Origin: Desulfurococcales archaeon
GTDB taxonomy: Archaea; Thermoproteota; Thermoprotei_A; Sulfolobales; WANQ01
Assembly (NCBI GenBank): GCA_027043985.1
Contig: JALUDQ010000095.1
Span: 1-14,969 of the forward strand
DNA length: 14,969 bases
Direction of reading: 5' to 3'
This document shows positions 7,118 to 14,969 of this stretch, piece by piece. Position 1 is the first letter of the stretch; each line of letters opens with the position of its first letter. The notes under the pieces are model-generated. The model had not been told where the DNA came from, did no database searches, and saw nothing but the letters and a program-made list of their open reading frames with translations. The position numbers were made by a program, and so were the translations under genes.

Positions 7118-7387
7118 ATGAGCTTATGGCATAGAAAAAACGGTGTAACAATACCAAAGCTCACGAGATACGAGAAAGCACGAATAATAGGTGCTAGAGC
7201 GCTCCAAATAGCTATGGGGGCACCAGTTCTAATAGATGTATCTAAACTACCATCAAAAGACCCTATAGTTATAGCTGAAGAAGAGTTCAAGAGAGGGCTA
7301 CTACCAATAACTATTAGGAGAAGACTACCCGACGGAACATACGAGCTTGTCCCATTATCTGAATTAATGGAAGGCGAGAAAGAGTAA
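7118..7387 (+). CDS. rpoK: DNA-directed RNA polymerase subunit K (Rpb6/omega homologue)
   Basis: Assembly and stability subunit of archaeal RNA polymerase, equivalent to eukaryotic Rpb6 and bacterial omega. The family core is unmistakable: [20 protein letters not shown], then [32 protein letters not shown]. The product has 89 residues from ATG 7118, normal for archaea. GAGGTG at 7099-7104 lies 13 nt before this ATG and 10 nt before TTG 7115, so either could be used. A TTG at 7097 would place the ribosome binding site inside the gene and is unlikely. The stop overlaps the next ATG by one base (TAATG), so the protease downstream is translationally coupled to it. Confidence 0.95.
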   Translation: MSLWHRKNGVTIPKLTRYEKARIIGARALQIAMGAPVLIDVSKLPSKDPIVIAEEEFKRGLLPITIRRRLPDGTYELVPLSELMEGEKE

Positions 7388-8502
7388 TGGAAGAATATGT
7401 AAACGAGATATCAAAGTATTTCACAGTAATAGGGTATAAAGAAGTATCTCATCCCAAAGTTAAACTGGAAGTAATAGTAGAACCCAACTCTGACAACGTA
7501 GACGAAGACTTTGATAAACTATATTCTTCACTAAGCAGAAAGGGGCTAATACCAGTTCTCTACGTGAACCAAGGCCTATACACTATAAGGATCATAGATG
7601 ACCCAGAAGTATTCCGTGAGCGCAAGTTTACGAGAAGAATCCTCCCAATAATATTATTCATTATAACACTATTTACAGTATACATGGCAGGCACATATTT
7701 CTCGGAGTCTTTTAGAAGTCTAACGGGTGCAAAGTCAAGCATCTCCTATGATGCATTCCTCTACACATTCTCCCTCATGTCAGCTCTAGTACTCCACGAA
7801 CTATCTCATTACACTGTAGCAAGACTAAAGAAAACACCTGTATCAGCCCCATACTTTATCCCAGCGCCACCAGTAAACGTGGGGTTCATTGGAACCTTTG
7901 GAGCAGTAATAAACATGAGACTTCCCCCAACATCCATAAACAGTCTAGCATTAATCGGTTTAGCTGGCCCCCTAGCAAGCTTTCTAGTAGCAATACCAGT
8001 AACTATTCTTGGTGTAAGTCTCTCAGCATTTATGACTCCAAGCCAGATAGCAGCCTTCTCCGAATCATTAGCTGAAATCAACGCTATGCCTCTGGCTATG
8101 AGGCTTATAATAGACTATATGGTTCCAGACAATATGGTGATACTATCGCACCCAGTATTATTGGCCGCATACTTCTTGTTTCTAATAACATTCCTAAACC
8201 TCCTACCGATAGGTCAGCTCGACGGCGGACATGTTGTAAGAGCACTAACTGATCCCCACACTCATAGAACCATTAGTATGAGCGTAATATTAACGCTAAT
8301 ACCCTTAGGAATAATATTATCGGAGACCCTTGATCCCATATACTCGGTCCTCACATTCTTCTCAATACTAGCCTTCTTCCTAACAGCACGCCGAGAACAC
8401 GTTGGAGTATTAAACCTGTCTTCAAAGCTTAGTAGAAGATACTATTGGATCCCATTACTATACGTGGTATTAATAGTGTTCAGTATGCCAGTACCAGGCT
8501 AG
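7387..8502 (+). CDS. Membrane M50 family (site-2-type) metalloprotease
   Basis: Intramembrane zinc protease of the S2P family, 371 residues. A soluble N-terminal domain (1-78) precedes six or so membrane segments. The zinc site HELSH (His137, Glu138, His141) lies in a hydrophobic helix. The second ligand motif LDGGH (Asp279) follows NLLPIGQ, as in chloroplast EGY1 and other S2P enzymes. The NVGFIGTFGAVI segment between them matches the conserved loop. There is no PDZ domain. All catalytic residues are present, so it should be active. The substrate is unknown; the family often cleaves membrane-tethered regulators. It shares an operon with rpoK through a TAATG overlap. Confidence 0.92.
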   Translation: MEEYVNEISKYFTVIGYKEVSHPKVKLEVIVEPNSDNVDEDFDKLYSSLSRKGLIPVLYVNQGLYTIRIIDDPEVFRERKFTRRILPIILFIITLFTVYMAGTYFSESFRSLTGAKSSISYDAFLYTFSLMSALVLHELSHYTVARLKKTPVSAPYFIPAPPVNVGFIGTFGAVINMRLPPTSINSLALIGLAGPLASFLVAIPVTILGVSLSAFMTPSQIAAFSESLAEINAMPLAMRLIIDYMVPDNMVILSHPVLLAAYFLFLITFLNLLPIGQLDGGHVVRALTDPHTHRTISMSVILTLIPLGIILSETLDPIYSVLTFFSILAFFLTARREHVGVLNLSSKLSRRYYWIPLLYVVLIVFSMPVPG

Positions 8503-8505
8503 AAA

Positions 8506-8516
8506 AATAAAAACAG
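8506..8516 (+). promoter_or_regulatory. Possible TATA box for topoisomerase I
   Basis: AAATAAAAAC directly after the protease stop could serve as a TATA box about 45 bp before ATG 8556. GGATAAGGATA immediately precedes that ATG. Weak call. Confidence 0.3.
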
Positions 8517-8555
8517 ATACCTATCAATAAGCTTCTAGGTATAAGGATAAGGATA

Positions 8556-10616
8556 ATGCCCGTTAAACGATACAACTGGAGTATGTGTGATAAGCTCTAC
8601 TCGTATACTCTGATAATAGCAGAGAAACCCAAGGCAGCTAGACGTATAGCAGAAGCATTATCGAATGGTAGGGCTAGGAAGTGCTTGTATAAGAGAGAAG
8701 TACCCTACTGGTATTTTACGGACGGCTACAATTATTATGTGGTAGCATCAGCTGTAGGACACTTATTTGGATTGAAGACTAATGAGCACGGGTTCCCAGT
8801 ATTTAATTATCACTGGGCTCCTATATGGGAGGTTGATGCCAAGGCATATTATGTTAAAAAATACTATGAATTGTTGGAAAAGCTCTCTAAAAAAGCCGTT
8901 CTATACATCAATGCTTGTGACTACGATATAGAGGGCTCAGTAATAGGCTACATGATAATAAGGTTTCTAGGAGACCCTCGTAGAGCTAAGAGAATGAAGT
9001 ATTCAAGCCTCACAACCGAGGAGTTAAGAAACTCTTTTAGAAGACTAGAGCCTCTTGACAAGCCGATGATAGAAGCTGGTATGTGTAGACATGAGCTAGA
9101 CTGGCTGTGGGGAATAAACATCAGTAGAGCATTAATGAGAGCTTATAAGCTGGTTACTGGTAAGCGTATAAGCCTTAGTGCTGGAAGAGTACAGTCACCA
9201 ACACTAATAGAAGTAGTTAATAGAGAAAAAGCGAGACGCCTCCACATACCAGTACCAGTACCATCGCTAGTAGTTCAAGGTAAAATAGGAGACCAAGTAG
9301 TTAGCCTAGAACTAATCTCACCTAAGCCTAAATCATTTCCAGAAGCAAAGAGTATCGCCGAAAAGTTAAGAACAGTAGGAGTAGCTAGAATAATAGACGT
9401 GAAATACAAGGATGAATACATACAGCCGCCACCACCGTTTAATCTAGGAGATCTCCAATCAGAAGCAGCAAGGATATACGGATATAGTCCCGCAAGAACC
9501 CAGAGGATAGCAGAACAACTGTACCTCGACGCCCTAATAAGTTATCCTAGAACTAATAGCCAGAAGCTACCACCCACACTAAACTACAAGGAAATACTCA
9601 AGAAAATAGCAGGTATCCAAGGATATAGATTGCTCGTGGAAAAACTATTCACTGAAACATCCGGTTATCTAAAACCCAGACAAGGCGTTAAAGACGACCC
9701 AGCACATCCAGCAATATATCCTACTGGTGTAAAGCCTACAAAACTCTCAGCTGATCAGTGGAAAATATATGATCTAATTGTAAGAAGGTTTATGGCAACC
9801 TTCTCTAAACCAGCAAGAGTACGCAATCTAAAGGCAGTCATGATCGTTGATGATATAAAGCTGAGTTTCTCAGCCAAGACGCTAATGTATGCTGGCTGGA
9901 CCTATTATTACCCATACATAGATGTTAAGGCAGTAAAATTACCAGTTATTAGAAGCGGAGAATACGTCAAAATAACCAGGGTAGCCGTTAGGACAAGTTA
10001 TACACCACCACCCAAAGCTTATACGAAAATAGGTATTGTTAAATGGATGGAGGCTAACAACATAGGTACAGAAGCAACACGTGCTAGAATAATGGAGACA
10101 TTATTTACGAGAAAATACCTTGAAACACGAGGAGGAAAAGTAACAGTAACAGACCTAGGATTCAGTATAGCTGAAACACTCGCTAAATACTTCTCCAAGA
10201 TAACAAGTGTTGAACTAACAAGAAAATTCGAGGAATACATGAACGATATAAGAATGGGTGTAAGATCTAGAGAACAAGTACTAGATGAGGCACGGAAAAC
10301 ACTCCTCAAATTAATTGATGAATATATGCCGAACATACGTAACGTGGGCATAATGCTTGCCATAAGTATGGGTGTATTGAAACCACAGAAGAAGTGTTCT
10401 CTATGCAATCGCGAGGCAGTAGTTGGTAGTAATCTATGCGTGTATCATAAGGAGGCTCTAGAAAACTTGAAATCCATGTACAATGAGTGGAAAAAGGTAC
10501 TACCCAATATCACCTGGCGGCAGTATGTTGAGAAGATAGCTAAAATGAAAAACGCTGGCCTATGGGTTAGAGAAGTAGCTGAATACCTTACCTTGAGCTA
10601 CCAAAGAAGTGTGTAA
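8556..10616 (+). CDS. topA: DNA topoisomerase I, type IA
   Basis: Relaxes negatively supercoiled or single-stranded DNA by transient 5'-phosphotyrosine cleavage. The 686 residues contain the TOPRIM domain with Glu23 (LIIAEKP) and Asp122/Asp124 (DYDIEG), the core domains with ELDWLWGINISRAL and SAGRVQSPTL, and the active-site Tyr330 in ISYPRTNS. The EATRARIMETL segment follows, and the C-terminus carries one putative zinc site (Cys614, Cys617, Cys628, His631). It lacks a helicase domain, so it is not reverse gyrase. I start at ATG 8556; ATG 8583 (residue 10) is possible and would leave the TOPRIM intact. Its last 29 bp overlap the convergent signal peptidase gene. Confidence 0.96.
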   Translation: MPVKRYNWSMCDKLYSYTLIIAEKPKAARRIAEALSNGRARKCLYKREVPYWYFTDGYNYYVVASAVGHLFGLKTNEHGFPVFNYHWAPIWEVDAKAYYVKKYYELLEKLSKKAVLYINACDYDIEGSVIGYMIIRFLGDPRRAKRMKYSSLTTEELRNSFRRLEPLDKPMIEAGMCRHELDWLWGINISRALMRAYKLVTGKRISLSAGRVQSPTLIEVVNREKARRLHIPVPVPSLVVQGKIGDQVVSLELISPKPKSFPEAKSIAEKLRTVGVARIIDVKYKDEYIQPPPPFNLGDLQSEAARIYGYSPARTQRIAEQLYLDALISYPRTNSQKLPPTLNYKEILKKIAGIQGYRLLVEKLFTETSGYLKPRQGVKDDPAHPAIYPTGVKPTKLSADQWKIYDLIVRRFMATFSKPARVRNLKAVMIVDDIKLSFSAKTLMYAGWTYYYPYIDVKAVKLPVIRSGEYVKITRVAVRTSYTPPPKAYTKIGIVKWMEANNIGTEATRARIMETLFTRKYLETRGGKVTVTDLGFSIAETLAKYFSKITSVELTRKFEEYMNDIRMGVRSREQVLDEARKTLLKLIDEYMPNIRNVGIMLAISMGVLKPQKKCSLCNREAVVGSNLCVYHKEALENLKSMYNEWKKVLPNITWRQYVEKIAKMKNAGLWVREVAEYLTLSYQRSV

Positions 10617-11094
10617 ACATAAACGAGATATACCCGAGATAGGGTATCTTAAAGGTCATACCGTTTACTTCTACAGCTACGCCCACAATACGTTCATAGG
10701 GTATGCCTGGAACCCGGATATTACTACATATCCTGATAGGGCTATATTCGTAGAACTGGCCTAGTCTAGAGTCGTCAAAGGGATTGTTATCGCCTTTTGT
10801 AACATAATAGTATCTATTCCCGACAACAACTATATCTATAACACGGTGGATTATATAGCCACCCCCACACCTCTTATACACTACTACATCACCGACACGA
10901 ATATCCTGGGGTGCTGGCTTATATAAGAAGACGATGTCTCCTTCATGAAATAATGGTAGCATGCTGGTACCACTAACAACAGCCATGGGTGCCTCTGCTC
11001 CCGTAATATAGGGTGTAAACAAGTTAAATGCGACAATTATTAGAATTGCTGCTATAATAGCAATGTATTCTAAATATTTTGACTGGATCTTCAA
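10588..11094 (-). CDS. Signal peptidase I, archaeal SEC11-like
   Basis: Removes signal peptides from exported proteins at the outer face of the membrane. The 168 residues have an N-terminal membrane anchor (about 8-30), catalytic Ser44 in SGTSMLP, His83 in IIHRVI (histidine where bacteria use lysine) and Asp102 plus Asp107/108 in TKGDNNPFDD. That is the archaeal/eukaryotic S26B arrangement. A short hydrophobic C-terminal stretch could contact the membrane. The start is TTG 11094, supported by GGTG eight nucleotides upstream; no ATG precedes the anchor. It follows the zinc-ribbon gene by 23 bp and is probably co-transcribed with it. The 3' end runs 29 bp into topA. Confidence 0.93.
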   Translation of the reverse strand: MKIQSKYLEYIAIIAAILIIVAFNLFTPYITGAEAPMAVVSGTSMLPLFHEGDIVFLYKPAPQDIRVGDVVVYKRCGGGYIIHRVIDIVVVGNRYYYVTKGDNNPFDDSRLGQFYEYSPIRICSNIRVPGIPYERIVGVAVEVNGMTFKIPYLGYISFMFTHFFGSSR

Positions 11095-11117
11095 AATACA
11101 AGCACCATTGAGTAAAG

Positions 11118-11459
11118 TTACTCCTCTTCTTCCTCATCAAGTTCGTCTAAGTCTATTTCTATTATCTGTCCCTCACGCTTGGGGGGTGCCTTAGGTTTTC
11201 CGGCTCCAAGTTTTTTGCGTCCCTTAGCTGTCTCAACTTCTACTTCTCCTCCACCAGTCTTTATCTTACTTATAACGGCTCTCCAACGGTGTCCGCAGTT
11301 GGGGCATTCGAATACGCCCATTATAGTAATTGTTATTCTACCATAACGGTCGGGCATAGGGGCTACTAGCTGCCATGTCTTAACTGGTTTCTCTACACGA
11401 GTACCACATACGGGGCATATATGGGGGTCACGTTTTCTCGGCGTTTTCTTCCACCTCAT
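11118..11459 (-). CDS. Zinc-ribbon protein with acidic tail, possibly transcription-associated
   Basis: The product has 113 residues: a basic N-terminus (RWKKTPRKRD), a four-cysteine zinc ribbon (Cys15, Cys18, Cys52, Cys55) enclosing strands KTWQLVAPMPD and RITITIMGVFE, a linker rich in K, G and P, and a C-terminal run of about 15 Asp/Glu residues. This architecture resembles small archaeal transcription or translation zinc ribbons such as Elf1-like proteins, but the 33-residue spacer between the cysteine pairs is unlike the compact Elf1, so I leave it unnamed. A TATA-like box about 25-34 bp upstream suggests leaderless transcription from ATG 11459. The acidic tail may mimic nucleic acid or bind a basic partner (inference). 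Confidence 0.85.
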   Translation of the reverse strand: MRWKKTPRKRDPHICPVCGTRVEKPVKTWQLVAPMPDRYGRITITIMGVFECPNCGHRWRAVISKIKTGGGEVEVETAKGRKKLGAGKPKAPPKREGQIIEIDLDELDEEEEE

Positions 11460-11483
11460 TTACATGTAGGGTTCTCTAGTTCT

Positions 11484-11494
11484 TATTTTTATTA
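11484..11494 (-). promoter_or_regulatory. TATA box for the zinc-ribbon/signal peptidase operon
   Basis: AATAAAAATAA on the minus strand, between the mscS-like stop and ATG 11459, is at the distance expected for a leaderless transcript. It separates this pair from the potassium/channel operon upstream. Confidence 0.5.
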
Positions 11495-11505
11495 CAAGAA
11501 GGGCT

Positions 11506-12402
11506 TTAGTATTCTTCGCCTAAATACTCTATTTTCACGTCATATTCGCTTAGCTCTGATAGAAGCATTATTTGTACCTCGTTTACTAGATCTGATAATA
11601 CTCGTTTCAGTGTCCTCGGAATAACAATGCTAACAGTATATGTGGCACTGTTTCCACCAGCTTCCTCTAACAACATATTGACCTGCATGCCTGGAATGTT
11701 TCCTCTCTTAGTACGAGTTAGTATTAAGTCTCTTATTCTCTCCATAAGCTTTGTTACATGGGTTACAGGGATACCTTCAACGGTTATTCTGAGCTTAGCT
11801 ATAATATTTCTTGAAGGTACCTCTATTATTTTTGAGAACACATATCTACTCGGTATTCTTATTATTGAGCCGTTGAGAGACTCTAATACTATGCTCATAG
11901 GTGTTATGTCTTTGACTTTACCCTCAAATCTGTCAATTCTTATAAACACGTCTTGTAGGATCATCTTACCGGTTAGAATAGTATAATAGCCTATAATGTT
12001 GGCAAAGAATTCCCACATCGAAAACAGTATTGCTGCTAACACTATGAATATCGGTATGATAAGCGTTGTAATACCTGTAAGAGAGTAAACAATAGCTATT
12101 AACGCTATAATGTATGTTGCTGCGTTAACAATGCTTCTAATTTTTCTTCCTACAACCTTTGTTATTACCGCCCTATACTCTAACCTAGATACTATTATAT
12201 CAACAATCTTAGTGAAAAGCCATGAAGCGAAAAGTATTACTGCAATCTCTATTAAAGCAAATATAAATGGATTCTGAGTTATCTCGAGAAAGAGTCCGTA
12301 CAATCTATTTAAGACGTTCATGATATCGCTGGCTATACCTCCACCACTAGCTGGAGATGTTGTCGTATTATTGGCTCCTAGTATGGAATCTATAGTTGTC
12401 AT
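11506..12402 (-). CDS. MscS-family mechanosensitive channel
   Basis: Small-conductance mechanosensitive channel that releases solutes under hypo-osmotic shock. The 298 residues have a short polar N-terminus (T/S/G-rich), three membrane helices (about 43-65, 90-112, 113-140), then the MscS beta domain (VFIRIDRFEGKVKDI, followed by GSIIRIPSRYVFSKII, matching the family's DG.....IPN pattern) and an alpha/beta C-terminal domain. The pore helix is less Gly/Ala-rich than in E. coli MscS, so gating may differ. ATG 12402 is preceded by AGGTGA nine nucleotides upstream, which contains the TGA stop of trkA, so translation is coupled. Confidence 0.88.
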   Translation of the reverse strand: MTTIDSILGANNTTTSPASGGGIASDIMNVLNRLYGLFLEITQNPFIFALIEIAVILFASWLFTKIVDIIVSRLEYRAVITKVVGRKIRSIVNAATYIIALIAIVYSLTGITTLIIPIFIVLAAILFSMWEFFANIIGYYTILTGKMILQDVFIRIDRFEGKVKDITPMSIVLESLNGSIIRIPSRYVFSKIIEVPSRNIIAKLRITVEGIPVTHVTKLMERIRDLILTRTKRGNIPGMQVNMLLEEAGGNSATYTVSIVIPRTLKRVLSDLVNEVQIMLLSELSEYDVKIEYLGEEY

Positions 12403-12411
12403 TGGAGGCAG

Positions 12412-13068
12412 TCACCTAAAGGCTTCTATAAAGGAGTCTAATTTATCTTTTCTCACTAGAGCTATCACCTCATACCCCGCTTGCAGCTCTAACACTTCCT
12501 CTGGGTCGAGGAATTTCTCCCCATCATATACGGCTATGACTTTACCAGCGTCCTTCGGGTAAGATATATCTCTTAGGGGTTTCCCATAGCTTTGATCCAT
12601 TTCAGTTATGGTTAATGCTATTAGAACGTAGTTACCAGTAAGCCCGGGTACGAGTATCGACGCAATATATTTGCCTTCTAGAAGAGACTGTATAAGCTTA
12701 GCTGTTATATAGGCCTCGTTTACTGGTTGAGCTACACCTGAATCCTCCATTAGCTTCGCTACTTTCTCGTCTTTTACGCGGGCTATCCTATGTATAACGT
12801 TGTATACCTTAGCCATTAATGCTACAAATAAGTTTACTTCATCTTTATCAGTTACTGCTATGACTGTATCGAATCTATGTAGGTCTAATTCTTCATATAG
12901 TCTTGGATCAGTTGCATCCATGTTTATAGCCATTACGTCGGCTTCTCTAGTGATAGCATCGCATCGATCCTTATCTTTGTCAACTACTATTACCTCGTTG
13001 CCTCTACCAGCTAGTTCGCGTGCCAGGGATCTACCAACTTGTCCGGCTCCAACAATTAATATACGCAT
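12412..13068 (-). CDS. trkA: TrkA-type potassium uptake regulator (RCK domain)
   Basis: Cytoplasmic nucleotide-binding gate of the Trk K+ transporter, 218 residues. RCK_N begins with the Rossmann motif GAGQVG (7-12) and Asp30 at the end of strand two (VIVVDKD), which selects NAD(H). It continues through DATDP and AVTDKDEVN. A C-terminal TrkA_C domain follows from about 140. This is a one-RCK form rather than the duplicated E. coli version, as in most archaea. An in-frame GTG at 13080 is part of the GGTGA ribosome binding site, so ATG 13068, 8 nt downstream of it, is the start. It lies 14 nt after the trkH stop. Confidence 0.94.
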   Translation of the reverse strand: MRILIVGAGQVGRSLARELAGRGNEVIVVDKDKDRCDAITREADVMAINMDATDPRLYEELDLHRFDTVIAVTDKDEVNLFVALMAKVYNVIHRIARVKDEKVAKLMEDSGVAQPVNEAYITAKLIQSLLEGKYIASILVPGLTGNYVLIALTITEMDQSYGKPLRDISYPKDAGKVIAVYDGEKFLDPEEVLELQAGYEVIALVRKDKLDSFIEAFR

Positions 13069-13082
13069 AGCAGTCTTCACCT

Positions 13083-14531
13083 TTAAGCTGATCTAATAAA
13101 TGGTTTAGCTATTGCTACTATAAATGGATATATTTCTAGTCGTCCTAGAAGCATTATGACTATAAATACAGCTTTTGCGGCCTCCGGCATATGAGGTCCA
13201 GCTAAGCCAACGCTCAGCCCGGTACATGTCTGAGCACTTGTTACTTCAAATAATACATCAGTATATGTTACGTTTATATTATTCACATAGTATATGAATG
13301 CTGTTATAAGAGAGCCTACTAGGAGGGTAGTTATGTATAATACTATGAACAATGAGACCTTGCGTATAACTTCGTGGTCGATGATCTTTCTCCCTACTTT
13401 TAATGCAAACATGGTTCTTGATGGTAGTAGTATTCTCTTTATCTCCCATCCAATAGATTTAATGAATACAACAAGACGGTATATTTTTATGCCAGCTGAT
13501 GTAGAAGAAGTACTTCCTCCTATAACCATGAGTGTCACGAATAGAACTTTAACAATATCGGGGTAATGTGATACATCGCCTACCTGGAATCCCGTGTTGG
13601 TTAACGCGGATATGGAGTGAAAGAGGGATTCGCTAAATAAGCGGAAATCAATTACGGCGAATACTTTTGATAATATGATATATGTTATAAAGCCTCCTAG
13701 AAAGGCTATAAGTAGTAGAGTGCGTACCTCAATACTGCTGATAAATGAGCGGAACCCCTCTCTCCTAATACGTGAATAGTCTACAAAGTTTATAGCTCCT
13801 AAGATCATGGATGCTATTGCAGCATACCATACGCTGAGAGATGGATAATATCCTACGCTCGAAGAATGTGTTGAGAATCCTCCCGTACCAACACCTGTCA
13901 TAGCGTGGTTTAACGCGTCAAAGAAGTTCATGCCAGCTAAGTACAATAGGATTGTAGCAATAACCGTTATGTACACGTATATTTTCAGCATGGCGATAAT
14001 AGTCCTCTTTACGCTAGGTTCTATTTTTTCTTCCCTCCCTTCTGCTACCGCGAGTCTTGCAACTGTTACACCTCGAGCAAATAATGCAAGCGATATGACA
14101 ACAACTCCTAGTCCACCAACCCACTGCATGATACTACGCCATAAGAGAACGGTTCGGGGCATTATGTCGGGGTTTGTAACCATGGTTAATCCTGTTCCAG
14201 TAAAACCGCTTACACCTTCAAATAATGCGTCTAGGAGGGGCATGTTTGTGCTTATGTGTAGTGTTAGGCCTCCAATAAAGGGTATTATTATCCAAGCAAT
14301 CACTGTTAATAGAACGGCGTCTCCGAGGCTTAATGATATGGGTGCGTTGAGAAATCTCCTTAGAAGATATCCTATTGCGAGTACAGCTAATCCGATAACA
14401 ATATAGTATTCTGCAACTTCGACTTCGCCTATAAGGTAGCCGTAAACGCCGGGTATGAGTAGGAACAACGTGTTTACGAGCAATATACTGCCGATGTGGT
14501 GGATCATTGTTTCAACGTATTCTTTGCTCAA
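13083..14531 (-). CDS. trkH: TrkH/KtrB-type potassium transporter membrane subunit
   Basis: Pore-forming K+ uptake protein, 482 residues, with the four membrane-pore-membrane repeats of the superfamily. The filter motifs are visible: FTGTGLT (Thr111-Gly114), VGTGGFS (Gly215-Phe219), TNTGFQVG (Asn312-Phe315) and TCTGLSVG (Thr437-Leu439). The flexible Gly/Ser-rich loop of the third repeat (GGSTSSTSAGIK) is present. The start is TTG 14531, chosen because GGAGATGA lies exactly 7 nt upstream; the only nearby ATGs are out of frame. The upstream stop is within that site. Together with TrkA it should form a complete uptake system, driven by H+ or Na+ gradients in the family. Confidence 0.95.
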   Translation of the reverse strand: MSKEYVETMIHHIGSILLVNTLFLLIPGVYGYLIGEVEVAEYYIVIGLAVLAIGYLLRRFLNAPISLSLGDAVLLTVIAWIIIPFIGGLTLHISTNMPLLDALFEGVSGFTGTGLTMVTNPDIMPRTVLLWRSIMQWVGGLGVVVISLALFARGVTVARLAVAEGREEKIEPSVKRTIIAMLKIYVYITVIATILLYLAGMNFFDALNHAMTGVGTGGFSTHSSSVGYYPSLSVWYAAIASMILGAINFVDYSRIRREGFRSFISSIEVRTLLLIAFLGGFITYIILSKVFAVIDFRLFSESLFHSISALTNTGFQVGDVSHYPDIVKVLFVTLMVIGGSTSSTSAGIKIYRLVVFIKSIGWEIKRILLPSRTMFALKVGRKIIDHEVIRKVSLFIVLYITTLLVGSLITAFIYYVNNINVTYTDVLFEVTSAQTCTGLSVGLAGPHMPEAAKAVFIVIMLLGRLEIYPFIVAIAKPFIRSA

Positions 14532-14538
14532 AGCATCT

Positions 14539-14859
14539 TCATCTCCAAGTAACCATTAGGATAGAGTCAATAATACATGGTACTCCGTGCCAGATTATCC
14601 TACGGTACTGGGTAAAAACTATAGCTATTGAGGATAAATATACTGCTAATACAATGTAAAACAGTATTGGCGGGAAGCCTAGAGAGTAATAAACACCAGC
14701 ATAGACTAGGGCTGGTAGGTTCTGAGCAGTAGTAAAGGCTAAGAGAAAGGCTTTTTCATTACTGAGTTTGTTTTTTATCCAGTAATAGAATAGATTTGAT
14801 ACAGCGATATTAACCAGCAATGCTGTCATTGCGGCATAGAATCTCAAGTCACTATCCAT
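14539..14859 (-). CDS. Small four-helix membrane protein, first gene of the trk operon
   Basis: Not recognised. About 106 residues with three to four hydrophobic segments separated by short charged loops (KNKLSNEKA; QYRRIIWHG), no cysteine pair and no conserved catalytic motif. Its stop overlaps the ribosome binding site of trkH, so it should be co-expressed with the K+ transporter; a role as accessory subunit is inferred. Start is uncertain: ATG 14859 has GGTGG 5 nt upstream. ATG 14871 and ATG 14904 are in frame and would fit leaderless transcription from TATATA (14895-14900) or TTTTAATAT (14935-14927). I chose 14859 for its ribosome binding site. Confidence 0.75.
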   Translation of the reverse strand: MDSDLRFYAAMTALLVNIAVSNLFYYWIKNKLSNEKAFLLAFTTAQNLPALVYAGVYYSLGFPPILFYIVLAVYLSSIAIVFTQYRRIIWHGVPCIIDSILMVTWR

Positions 14860-14892
14860 TTCTTCCACCATTATCGTAGCAGTAAAATACCA

Positions 14893-14901
14893 CGCTATAT
14901 A
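14893..14901. promoter_or_regulatory. Symmetric TATA box between divergent genes
   Basis: CTATATA can be read as a TATA box on either strand. Toward the minus strand it predicts initiation near 14871, and toward the plus strand near 14923, just at the ribosome binding site of the right-edge gene. Tentative. Confidence 0.35.
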
Positions 14902-14934
14902 CATTCAACAATAGCTATAGGAGGAGATATTAAA

Positions 14935-14969
14935 ATGCTATTATATGATGTAGAAGAATTATTTAGAAT
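14935..14969 (+). CDS. Start of a plus-strand gene cut by the window edge
   Basis: GGAGGAGAT (14920-14928), differing from the ideal GGAGGTGAT at one base, is followed 6 nt later by ATG 14935 and 11 open codons (MLLYDVEELFR). This is the best ribosome binding site in the window, so a gene starts here, but too little is visible to identify it. Confidence 0.65.
   Translation, partial: MLLYDVEELFR

Noticed and set aside
1..14969. CRISPR array, tRNA genes, insertion sequences
   Set aside because: No regularly spaced repeats, cloverleaf-like segments, transposase motifs or terminal inverted repeats were found on reading both strands.

Overview
The window looks like a chromosomal segment of a hyperthermophilic crenarchaeote, most likely of the Desulfurococcales type. 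The evidence is a group II chaperonin ending in a GGF-rich tail, a stand-alone RNA polymerase subunit K, an archaeal type IA topoisomerase, a SEC11-type signal peptidase, a coenzyme B12-dependent ribonucleotide reductase, A+T-rich promoters with TATA boxes, GGTG/GGAG ribosome binding sites, frequent TTG/GTG starts and heavy use of AGA, ATA and CTA codons. I did not identify the genus. No tRNA, rRNA, CRISPR array or insertion sequence was seen.

Layout. Positions 1-1915 (minus) hold most of a class II ribonucleotide reductase whose 3' end lies outside the window. A 291-bp regulatory gap is followed on the plus strand by an unrecognised 106-residue basic protein. Next come a zinc-ribbon protein with a K/R-rich tail (probably initiated at CTG 2737) and a thioredoxin-fold protein without redox cysteines, joined by a TAATG overlap. 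These converge, with a 44-bp coding overlap, on a minus-strand pair: a TtuA-like tRNA-thiolation protein that has lost its PP-loop, and a small helical protein that overlaps it. The thermosome gene (5283-6968) runs divergently from that pair. It is followed by rpoK and an overlapping M50 intramembrane protease, then topoisomerase I. Topoisomerase I converges, with a 29-bp overlap, on signal peptidase I.

The right third (14859 down to 10588) is all minus strand. A small membrane protein, TrkH, TrkA and an MscS-like channel are tightly packed and appear to form one operon for K+ uptake and osmotic release. A zinc-ribbon protein with an acidic tail and its own TATA box follows, then the signal peptidase. 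At the right edge a new plus-strand gene starts behind a near-perfect ribosome binding site.

Most noteworthy: a catalytically dead TtuA/Ncs6 paralogue with a coupled partner; a probable CTG start; a 24-nt element (TCCATAACACTACT-N3-CGTTTAG) matching at all 21 specified positions in two intergenic regions 4.3 kb apart; and two tracts of foreign codon usage inside the thermosome gene that look like gene conversion from a paralogue.
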